From assembly GCF_002836475.1 (NCBI RefSeq), contig NZ_PJBJ01000022.1, positions 372,001-436,000 on the forward strand: a stretch of 64,000 bases of DNA, written 5' to 3'. The notes below the pieces were generated by a model. That model was not told where the DNA came from and made no database searches. It saw only the letters and a program-made list of their open reading frames with translations. The stretch comes from Flavobacterium sp. ALD4. Its GTDB lineage: Bacteria > Bacteroidota > Bacteroidia > Flavobacteriales > Flavobacteriaceae. Positions 35,415 through 42,836 of this stretch are shown piece by piece. Positions within the stretch are counted from its first letter, which is position 1, and each line of letters opens with the position of its first letter. Made by a program: the position numbers and the translations under genes.

Positions 35415-35908
35415 TCTAAAACAATAAATTCCAAAGGTTCTTTTACGATGGAAATATGAATATCGCTTATTGGGAATGGTTCTCTTTCTCCGTTATCTAC
35501 ATACCCGTGGCGTTTGTACCAGGCAATTAGTTCTTCCCGGAGAGAGATAACCGTCATTACAATTTTGGGCAGGCCCAATGCCTGTGCATGAACTTCTGCC
35601 TGTTGCAATAATTTTTTTCCAAGGCCGCTATTTTGTAATTCAGGTGAAACTGTCAGCATTCCTAAATACAATTCCTGCTCCTTTTCTACCAGTAAAACAC
35701 AGCCTATAATCTGATTGTTCTCTGTGAATTTTAGCATCGTGTTTTTGGTGTCTGCAATGATTTCTGTCAGTTCGGCTTCGTTGGTTCGGCTACCTTCTAA
35801 TATGTTAGCTTCTGTGGTCCATCCCTTTTTAGAATACTCGCCACGATACCCCGAGTTGATTAATTTATTTAAGCCTGAAACGTCTTCTGCTGTTGCTTTT
35901 GTGATCAT
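35399..35908 (-). CDS. GNAT-family N-acetyltransferase
   Basis: A 169-residue single-domain acetyltransferase. The acetyl-CoA site is the motif A region LTVSPELQNSGLGKKLLQQAE (about 95-115), with the Q-x-x-G-L-G-K loop, and the C-terminal strand has WYKRHGYVDNGE. The substrate is unknown. It stands alone and converges with the HipA-like pair; the two transcripts overlap at the terminator. Confidence 0.88.
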   Translation of the reverse strand: MITKATAEDVSGLNKLINSGYRGEYSKKGWTTEANILEGSRTNEAELTEIIADTKNTMLKFTENNQIIGCVLLVEKEQELYLGMLTVSPELQNSGLGKKLLQQAEVHAQALGLPKIVMTVISLREELIAWYKRHGYVDNGEREPFPISDIHISIVKEPLEFIVLEKKIG

Positions 35909-36171
35909 GGGTGGATATGCTGAATTATGATTTTACAGTTACAAATATAAAGAAAAAGGACACAGAAAAATAGTGCTTTTACAGTAGAGTCTAACTAGTA
36001 ATTCACAATACTATTCCACGCAAGTCAGATCGTATATGGTAAGTTTTACTTTCAAAGTCCTTTTAGTTTAGCATACGTCTTAACGTGAGTGCTTTCTTTC
36101 TCCTTGATACTTTCTATTCTCTGGAAAATGGGTTGGCGAGCACAATTGGGACACTTCTCTGACGGCTATTT

Positions 36172-36753
36172 TTAATTTTTATTTAATAAAATATCAGCAT
36201 GCGCAGCTACTTCAGTCCATGTTTTACTGATACTGCCTTTGCTGCTAAAGCGTCCCCGTTTTTTAAATTCATTACTCCATCAAAAGATAAACTTATATCA
36301 CTATTCTTACTGAATTGTAAAAGAATAGTTGCTGTTTTTCCGTTTTAATAACACATTTATTAAACAGGTATTATTAACAGTAACTTTAAACTAACTAGAA
36401 ATAAGTTCCGTGTCTTTAAGGACTCTAGAAAAGAATTTTAAAATCTTAGGGTCTCAACTTCTGGTAGCATCATTAGTACATAAACTATTTACTAGAATAC
36501 TAAATTAGGTACTATTTAAAGTCTCTAAAGTTGTTTCTTCTTGTACAGTATTACGTAATGATATCTTTTTTAAATACATCTCTAACAGCTGATTTATCAG
36601 TTGTTTTATAAGTAGTAAAACTCACTTTTGCAGAATCATTCACTATAGTGTACGTTCCTTTTGTCGTCTGATAGTTAGTTTTTTTGTGGAGTATTTACAT
36701 CCAATGGTAGTAAATAGAATCATTCCTAGTGCAATTAGTTTTAATTTTCCCAC
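36172..36753 (-). pseudogene. Decayed YceI-family lipoprotein gene
   Basis: From a GTG at 36753 the minus strand gives MGKLKLIALGMILFTTIGCK, a lipoprotein signal with lipobox cysteine, then after a frameshift TYTIVNDSAKVSFTTYKTTDK, further down DPKILKFFSRVLKDTELIS, FTIQ, SFDGVMNLKNGDALAA and finally SKTWTEVAAHADILL before a TAA at 36172. This order is that of YceI-domain lipoproteins common in flavobacteria. Several in-frame stops and at least two frameshifts destroy it. The whole length is still recognisable, so decay is recent to moderate. Confidence 0.8.
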
Positions 36754-36891
36754 GGTACTATTATTTTTTGTATTGCAAAACTAGATTTAATTTGTAGACA
36801 GTATAATTATATTGATTTATAGTTTTTTAAAGATAAATTAAACGGAATAGAATGTTAAGAGGGGTTTAGCTTAATACTATTTTATGCACGA

Positions 36892-36930
36892 AATAGCCCC
36901 GTTATTGTAAACCAATAGCGGGGCTAAAAT
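36892..36930. terminator. Bidirectional terminator downstream of the YhdH gene
   Basis: TAGCCCCGTTATTG and CAATAGCGGGGCTA form a nearly perfect 14-bp stem with a five-base loop. Lying 80 bases after the yhdH-like gene end on the minus strand, it is the likely transcript end. Confidence 0.7.
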
Positions 36931-37008
36931 TGTATTAAAAACTTATTTTAGGATTAGCTGTAAATTTGTAAGTTTTTTTTTATGAAATAATATGCTGTAT
37001 GCCGTATT

Positions 37009-38004
37009 TTATAGTTCCATATTTATAATAGTTCTTCCTTTTAACTTTCCATTGAGCATTAAATCAATTTTTTCAGACAATTCGTTTAAAGTTATTTCAG
37101 TAGCTATGTCGACTAAATTGTCTGGCTTCCAATCTTTAGATAATTTATTCCACACTTGCTCTCTGTAGAGCATAGGATAATTCTGAGAATCAATACCAAT
37201 TAAACTTATACCTCTCAAGATAAAAGGAAATACTGTTAAATCAAGTTTTGGTGAGGCGACATTACCACAGCAAGTTATCACTCCCATTGGATTAGTTGAT
37301 TTTATTATATTTTCAAGAATAACACCGCCTACAGTATCTATACCACCGGCAAAAGCGGGTTTTAAAAGTGGTTTATTATCCATAGATTCAAAATCTTCTC
37401 GCATGATAATAGTTTCAGCTCCAAGATTCATTAAATAAGCACGAGCTGTTTCTTTTCCTGTTATTGAAGCAACTCTGTATCCTAACTTCTTTAAAATGGA
37501 AACGCTTAAAGCGCCCACACCTCCGGTGGCCCCTGAAACCACTATTATACCGTCCTCTGGTTTTACCTTTTCAGTGAGCATTTGTACGGACATTCCTGCT
37601 GTTAGTCCCGCTGTTCCTAATGTCATAGCCTCTTTCATGCTAAGATTTTCGGGTAACTTAACAGCCCAATTCTCAGGGATGCTAATAAATTGCCCAAATC
37701 CTCCGTCTGTATTCATACCTAGATCATAACTGGTAACAATCACTTTATCATCAACTTTGAATTTATTAGTTTTCGATGATACAATTGTTCCAACGGCATC
37801 AATTCCTGGTGTATGTGGATATTTTCGAGTAACTCCTTTATTTCCAATTGATGAAAGGGCATCCTTATAATTAAGAGAGGAGTAATGAACTTTAATCAAT
37901 AAATCACCTTCGGGTAAATCACTTACTAATTTTGATTTTACTTCTCTGATATAAGTCCCTTCTTTTTCTTCTACTACAAATGCTTTAAACGCTATTTGGT
38001 TCAT
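37009..38004 (-). CDS. YhdH/YhfP-family quinone oxidoreductase
   Basis: A 331-residue zinc-independent medium-chain dehydrogenase/reductase. Features are the N-terminal GroES-like domain (NYKDAL, PHTPGIDAVGTI), a Rossmann fold with VSGATGGVGALSVSIL for NADPH, and a tail ending GKLKGRTIINMEL as in YhdH. YhdH proteins reduce acryloyl-CoA and related enoyl compounds; the actual substrate here is unproven. It is monocistronic and lies beside the decayed yceI-like gene. Confidence 0.92.
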   Translation of the reverse strand: MNQIAFKAFVVEEKEGTYIREVKSKLVSDLPEGDLLIKVHYSSLNYKDALSSIGNKGVTRKYPHTPGIDAVGTIVSSKTNKFKVDDKVIVTSYDLGMNTDGGFGQFISIPENWAVKLPENLSMKEAMTLGTAGLTAGMSVQMLTEKVKPEDGIIVVSGATGGVGALSVSILKKLGYRVASITGKETARAYLMNLGAETIIMREDFESMDNKPLLKPAFAGGIDTVGGVILENIIKSTNPMGVITCCGNVASPKLDLTVFPFILRGISLIGIDSQNYPMLYREQVWNKLSKDWKPDNLVDIATEITLNELSEKIDLMLNGKLKGRTIINMEL

Positions 38005-38240
38005 AATTTATTTGTTATTTTTAATTTACAGTTTGTGTTTTTTTTTTCGGTAGGCCGTATAACCCTTGATATTCGAATTATAGCGGATTGTATCTTTAAT
38101 GGATCCAAGTTACAAAAAAAAATGAACCGGTTACAAGCGTAAATAGAAGTATCGGTTTTCTATAAAAAATAAAACTTAACAATTTCACCTACAGTAAACT
38201 AACCTAATTTTAAAATAAAATGGAAAGTCAGGCCATATAA

Positions 38241-38274
38241 AAAAACCGACTGAAAATCACTTTTCAGTCGGTTT
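38241..38274 (-). terminator. Terminator of the displaced thrC 3' end
   Basis: AACCGACTGAAAA / TTTTCAGTCGGTT with a four-base loop, a perfect stem. The sequence and position match the real thrC terminator at 40387-40416 (shared core CGACTG...CAGTCG). Confidence 0.8.
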
Positions 38275-38298
38275 GTATGTTAATAGGAACTTTAAGCA

Positions 38299-38406
38299 TT
38301 ACCCCAAAAAAGATTTGAATTCCTCGTAGGTTTTTATTTTTGTGCTCACTTTCTTTTTCCTCATCACGCTTTCTATTTGAGAGTGGATAGGCCGTTTTAC
38401 GTTTAA
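38299..38406 (-). pseudogene. thrC: Displaced copy of the thrC 3' end (35 codons)
   Basis: The minus strand encodes LNVKRPIHSQIESV...YEEFKSFLG and a stop, 27 of 35 residues identical to the C-terminus of ThrC (40441-40549), with the reading frame intact and about 92 of 108 bases identical by my count. Homology stops abruptly at 38407 and continues downstream through the terminator. It is not a functional gene. Together with the real thrC it flanks 2.0 kb carrying a fasciclin gene and a ruined multicopper oxidase gene. Confidence 0.85.
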
Positions 38407-38414
38407 AACTATAT

Positions 38415-38438
38415 GGCGCGGATTTGCAATCCGTGCCC
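38415..38438. repeat. Small palindromic repeat (GGCGCGGATT-TGC-AATCCGTGCC), first unit
   Basis: A short hairpin directly behind the breakpoint of the thrC fragment. In one frame it reads GTDCKSAP, a peptide often seen in spurious Bacteroidota ORFs, which marks it as a widespread genomic repeat. A related unit in inverted orientation lies at 38522-38548. Confidence 0.65.
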
Positions 38439-38521
38439 ACTTCAATTGTCCATTCCAACAGAAATTGAAATAATTTATGTTTTAATTAGTTTTTTCTCCT
38501 TTAATTTACTCTGCTGTTTGC

Positions 38522-38548
38522 GTGCACGTATTGCAAATCCATGCCACC
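38522..38548. repeat. Small palindromic repeat, second unit, inverted
   Basis: GTGCACGTATT-GCA-AATCCATGCCAC is the reverse-complement relative of 38415-38438. The pair encloses about 84 bases and could fold together as a REP-like bi-palindrome. Confidence 0.6.
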
Positions 38549-38591
38549 GGGTTCAATCGAAAATGATAAAGCCGATATTATAAAGTAATAC

Positions 38592-39212
38592 TTATGGTTT
38601 TATTGGCAATGTTATTGGCAAGAGCACAGCATCCACTACATGAATAATTCCGTTTGAAGCAGAGATGTTAGGGGATGTTATATTTGCTGTATTGCCTACC
38701 GCAGTAATCATTTTATTATTATCTACTGAGAAAGTAGAGCCTAGCAGGGTTGTTATTGTTCGTGAACGATTTTTAGGAACTACGCTATTGGCGGCTCGGC
38801 GTCCTTCGACAACATGATATTTTAATACATCCAATACCAATGTTGCAGGTAGATCGGTAATCTCAGTAACGTCAAAAGCATCATATAGGTCATAAAATGC
38901 ATCATTTGTCGGAGCAAACACCGTATATTGGTCTTTTCCTTCTGAGAAAAGGGGTACCAGACCAACATAGTCCAGAGCGGCTACAAGCTCAGTGAATCCT
39001 GCATCCTTAGCAATTGTTGCAATCGAAGCGTCACCTTTTTTAGGGGCACTATTTTCCGATTTAGAGGTTAATCCAGCCGCAGTTGCAGTGGAATTAGCAG
39101 CATCCATTCCTTGAATTTCCTGATTATCACAAGAAATGATGACCATTGACATAGCAGCAATCAAAATGAATGCTTTTAAGGTTCCGAATAATTTAAAAGT
39201 GTTAGTTTTCAT
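38592..39212 (-). CDS. Fasciclin-domain lipoprotein
   Basis: A 206-residue protein. The N-terminus is a lipoprotein signal (hydrophobic segment AFILIAAMSMVIISC with the lipobox cysteine near residue 28), so it is anchored to a membrane. One FAS1 domain follows (about 65-204) with the H1 motif YTVFAPTNDAFYDL and the YHVVEGR and NGIIHVVDAVLLP (H2) motifs. FAS1 proteins mediate adhesion. It lies inside the segment bounded by the two thrC ends, next to a decayed oxidase gene. A second, signal-less FAS1 protein is at 59484. Confidence 0.92.
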   Translation of the reverse strand: MKTNTFKLFGTLKAFILIAAMSMVIISCDNQEIQGMDAANSTATAAGLTSKSENSAPKKGDASIATIAKDAGFTELVAALDYVGLVPLFSEGKDQYTVFAPTNDAFYDLYDAFDVTEITDLPATLVLDVLKYHVVEGRRAANSVVPKNRSRTITTLLGSTFSVDNNKMITAVGNTANITSPNISASNGIIHVVDAVLLPITLPIKP

Positions 39213-39479
39213 GGTTTTTTTTTAAAATTAATAAAATCGAATATTTTTTTAAACGTTTATAGCATAAAGTTAAACCAATGAAACTCACTATAAAATTGTT
39301 TAACTATAATTTAACAAACAGCTGATTGTTAGGTTGTTACAAAAAATTAGTAATGTTTTATTAAAAAAATTACTGATTTTTTGTAACTCTGTACAAGCTC
39401 ATTTTATGAAAAATATGGTTTTACAGTCTAAGTAGTTATTCTTAAACTCTACAAATAAATCGATGTACCCATAGAGGCA

Positions 39480-40130
39480 TTGAAGGTCATGCGCTTTTCA
39501 GGGAAACCGTTTGTTTCAGTACCGAGCGTGCATCTCCTAAAACGTGTCTATGCTACCATAAAGTAGCCGCTTCCTGGTCATTTAAATAATGGTAAACCTT
39601 TTGAGGCCAGTGATCCCTTTTGCGTATAGTTACGGGTGAACCAAGTATCAGGGTTTCCGTTGCTTGCAGATTCGGTATGTCCTCTATACAAGTGTGTCAC
39701 TAGTGGTATTCCGATACAGGGTCAATTTTCTGGCATTGCCTGATGAACCGGCGCGTAAACGGGCAACAAGTGGGGAAGAGGGGCGTTGTCGCCCATTAAT
39801 TTATTTTACATTTTACCGTGACGAGGATATTGCGTCTTGCTCTAAAGCAAGGGCCGGGATGACTGCCGTTATCTCCCCATACCCTTGTTAACATTGGATT
39901 GCCAAAATTATCTTTTAAACCCACATCCTGCGTAAACTGGGTCATGCTTATCTCGTAATGGGTTCCATTAGGAGTCGTGGGCTGAATTACCGATGGAATA
40001 GGCAAGGGATTAACGAACTTTTGTCGTGTGGAAGGATAGAGTAACGACTGACTTTGGGTGTCTGTGGTTGCAACCGCCAAAATTCCTATGATTAGCACAA
40101 GCAATGTTCCTTTTTTGTAATTTTTTGCGA
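39480..40130 (-). pseudogene. Decayed multicopper oxidase (CotA/bilirubin oxidase type), N-terminal half
   Basis: The first 100 codons (39796-40104) are open: LLVLIIGILAVATTDTQSQ signal, then FVNPLPIPSV, THYEISMTQFTQDVGL and LTRVWGDNGSHPGPCFRARRN, the CotA-like cupredoxin start. The frame then shifts and goes on as MGDNAPLPHLLPVYAPVHQAM, stop, THLYRGHTESASNGNPDTWFT, another shift, EAATLW-stop-HRHVLGDARSV and GFPEKRMTFNASMG to about 39480. The copper-ligand motifs HLH and WYHDH are damaged (HLY; W-stop-HRH). The second half of the protein is gone. No start codon of standard type is clear. Confidence 0.75.
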
Positions 40131-40386
40131 TGATGCTTCGTATTTTAAATTTATATTTTACAACTGGAAGTAGGTCTAAAAAGAAACTGGTAAGATCTTA
40201 CGGGGGGGTGTCGGTTGTCTAAATAAAGTTAAATACAATTCAAAACTAAATCAAAGGTTTAAATATTTTATTTTTGACCTAATTTACTCTTTTACAGCGT
40301 TTTATGATTTTTATTATAATCGTCGGGAGTTACCCAGATAGCACGAATGATTAATTCCCATGTTATCAATCGATTGTCCATAAAAA

Positions 40387-40416
40387 AAACGACTGAGAAT
40401 CGCTTCCCAGTCGTTT
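40387..40416 (-). terminator. Terminator of the thr operon
   Basis: AAACGACTG and CAGTCGTTT form the outer stem with further inner pairing (GAA/TTC), 25 bases after the thrC stop on the minus strand. Confidence 0.8.
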
Positions 40417-40440
40417 GTTTATTGGTGGGTATTTTAAGAA

Positions 40441-41730
40441 TTATCCCAAAAACGCTTTGAATTGCTCGTAGGTTTTAATTTTTGTGCTCACTTTCTCTTT
40501 CCCAAGTACGCTTTCTATTTGCGCAGGGATAGGCAGTTTCACGTTTAAAGCCGGTTCCACCGTATCCAGAAACTTGATTGGATGGGCAGTTTCCAAGAAA
40601 ACACCAATAGACTCGGGGTGGTTTTGCAGTTCTTTTTTCAGTCCCAGATAGCCGATTGCACCGTGTGGTTCGGCAATGTAACCGTTCTTGTTGTAAATGG
40701 TTTTCATGGCAGCTAAGGTCTCAACGTCAGAAAATGTAAAGGAGGAAAAATCCTTTTTGAATTTCTCTAAATCATTGTCATATATTTCCTGAATACGAAT
40801 GAAATTGCTAGGGTTTCCCACATCCATGGCATTCGAAATCGTCTCTCTGGAAGGTTGTGCGTCATAAACTCCGTTCTCTAGGAAACGGGGAACTGTGTCA
40901 TTCACATTAGTAGATGCTACGAAATGTTCCACTGGCAATCCCATTTTTTTGGCTATGATTCCCGCACACACATTTCCAAAGTTTCCACTTGGACAAGAGA
41001 AAACCAAATTTTTGTTTTGTTTTTTTAGAACTTTATAAGTAAAGAAAAAATAGAACATCTGTGGTAACCAGCGCGCAATATTGATAGAATTTGCGGAAGT
41101 TAGATTGTGATGTTTTAGACTTTCGTCTAGGAATGCTTTTTTGACCATGTCCTGACAATCATCAAAAAAACCATCTACTTCAAGCGCTCTAATGTTTTGT
41201 CCTAGAGTCGTCAATTGTCGCTCTTGAATATCACTCACTTTTCCTGACGGATAAAGTATAATCACTTCAACACCTTTTACACCAAGGAATCCGCTGGCAA
41301 CTGCACCACCCGTGTCTCCGGAAGTTGCTACCAAAACTGTATTTTTACTGTCTTTTTTGTCTTTGTTAAAGTAGCCCAAACAACGGGACATAAAACGCGC
41401 TCCTACGTCCTTGAAAGCCATTGTGGGGCCATGGAATAATTCAAGGGAATAAATGCCTTTTTCTACTTCGACAACTGGGAAATCAAAGCACAGCGTATCG
41501 GCAATAATTTCCTTTAGTATGACAGCGGGAATTTCATCTCCAATAAATTGTTTGATAGCTTCAAAAGCGATTTCTTCATTGCTCAAACTTTCTATAGCAT
41601 CAAAAAAATCAGAAGACAAAGGGGTTATAGTTTCTGGAAAATACAATCCTTTATCAGGTGCTAATCCTTGTATGAGCGCTTCCTTAAAGGAAACTTTTGG
41701 AGCGTTATGGTTTAAACTGTAGTATTTCAT
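40441..41730 (-). CDS. thrC: Threonine synthase ThrC
   Basis: A 429-residue PLP enzyme that converts O-phosphohomoserine to threonine. The PLP lysine is Lys107 in TMAFKDVGARF, and the phosphate-binding loop appears in VATSGDTGGAVASGF. The N-terminal MKYYSLNHNAPKVSFKEAL and C-terminal KIKTYEQFKAFLG are typical of the yeast/E. coli-type enzyme. It is the last gene of thrABC; a palindromic element sits in the 116-bp gap after thrB. Its last 35 codons plus terminator recur at 38241-38406. Confidence 0.97.
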   Translation of the reverse strand: MKYYSLNHNAPKVSFKEALIQGLAPDKGLYFPETITPLSSDFFDAIESLSNEEIAFEAIKQFIGDEIPAVILKEIIADTLCFDFPVVEVEKGIYSLELFHGPTMAFKDVGARFMSRCLGYFNKDKKDSKNTVLVATSGDTGGAVASGFLGVKGVEVIILYPSGKVSDIQERQLTTLGQNIRALEVDGFFDDCQDMVKKAFLDESLKHHNLTSANSINIARWLPQMFYFFFTYKVLKKQNKNLVFSCPSGNFGNVCAGIIAKKMGLPVEHFVASTNVNDTVPRFLENGVYDAQPSRETISNAMDVGNPSNFIRIQEIYDNDLEKFKKDFSSFTFSDVETLAAMKTIYNKNGYIAEPHGAIGYLGLKKELQNHPESIGVFLETAHPIKFLDTVEPALNVKLPIPAQIESVLGKEKVSTKIKTYEQFKAFLG

Positions 41731-41757
41731 TGTAACTTTTATTTTCTTAAATCTTTT

Positions 41758-41809
41758 ACCACTGATTTACTGATTTAAAATGATTTTAAAAATCTGTGAA
41801 TTAGTGGCT
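41758..41809. repeat. Palindromic intergenic element between thrB and thrC
   Basis: Left arm ACCACTGATTTACTGATTT (41758-41776) and right arm (41790-41808) pair with a few mismatches. The left arm differs from that of the gcvT palindrome (28862) at only two of 19 positions. Inside an operon it could modulate mRNA processing between thrB and thrC. Confidence 0.65.
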
Positions 41810-41846
41810 ATTGTTTCACTATTTTATTTTGGACTTTGACTAGGAA

Positions 41847-42767
41847 CTATAAAATTCTCATGCCATTAGCATTTACTTTAGAAACGTGAATTTCATAAGG
41901 TAAGTTCATTTCCTCATAGACTACACTCATGGCTTTTGCGATTTTGTCGGCGGTGTCTTTTCCTTTACTTAAAGCAAAAATAGAAGGCCCTGATCCTGAT
42001 ATTCCCGAACCTAAGGCGCCGTTTTCCATAGCCGTTTTTTTGATTAGATCAAAACCGGGTATTAGCACAGAGCGCAAAGGCTCCACGATTTCATCATGAA
42101 GGGAACGCCCTATTAAGTCGTAATCTTGGGTATATAATCCCGCTATTAGACCGCCCACATTTCCCCATTGCATAATCGCGCTTTTGAGAGAAACCGTTTG
42201 CTTCAATACGGAACGCGCATCTGATGTTTTTAATTCAATCTGTGGATGAACGACCGTGGCGTATAATTCTGAAGGACTTTCTATTTTTATAATATCTAAT
42301 GGGCTGTAGCTTCTCACCAAAGTAAATCCACCCAAAAGGGCAGGGGCTACATTGTCAGCATGGGCGTTGCCACAAGCCAGTTTTTCGCCTTGCATGGCAA
42401 ACTGTACCAAATCTTTAGTTTCAAAAGGGCTTCCTAATAAGGCATTGATCCCATAAACAGCTCCTGCTGCACTGGCTGCACTACTCCCGATTCCGCTGCC
42501 TGCTTTTATTTTTTTGTAAATTTCGATATCAAAACCAAAATCGGTTTCAACCGCATTAAGCAAAGCTAGTCCGGCAACACCCGCAACGTTTCGTTCTGTT
42601 TCCAATGGTAAATCGGCACCCACAATTTTAGTGATGCGGATCCCTTTTTGATTGGATTTTCTTATGATCATTTCGTCCCCTACATTGTCCAAGCAAAGTC
42701 CGAGCACATCAAACCCACAGGATAGATTAGCAATGGTAGCAGGGCAAAATATTTTTATTTCATTCAT
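41847..42767 (-). CDS. thrB: Homoserine kinase ThrB
   Basis: A 306-residue GHMP-family kinase that phosphorylates homoserine with ATP. The start MNEIKIFCPATIANLSCGFDVLG carries the substrate-binding asparagine region, the ATP loop is GSGIGSSAASAAGAVYG (about 91-107), and GALGSGISGSGPSIFAL is the third motif. It follows thrA by 69 bp and precedes thrC, and so is co-regulated by the leader at 45393. Confidence 0.97.
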   Translation of the reverse strand: MNEIKIFCPATIANLSCGFDVLGLCLDNVGDEMIIRKSNQKGIRITKIVGADLPLETERNVAGVAGLALLNAVETDFGFDIEIYKKIKAGSGIGSSAASAAGAVYGINALLGSPFETKDLVQFAMQGEKLACGNAHADNVAPALLGGFTLVRSYSPLDIIKIESPSELYATVVHPQIELKTSDARSVLKQTVSLKSAIMQWGNVGGLIAGLYTQDYDLIGRSLHDEIVEPLRSVLIPGFDLIKKTAMENGALGSGISGSGPSIFALSKGKDTADKIAKAMSVVYEEMNLPYEIHVSKVNANGMRIL

Positions 42768-42836
42768 TTTTGATAGTCTTAAAGTCTAAAATCGTTAAAG
42801 TTCAAAGTTAGCATGCCTTTGGATATTACGACTAAT

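Noticed and set aside
38264..38458. 64-codon minus-strand ORF with VGTDCKSAP
   Set aside because: It is the wrong frame of the displaced thrC end joined to a known type of palindromic repeat; the thrC frame is the meaningful one.
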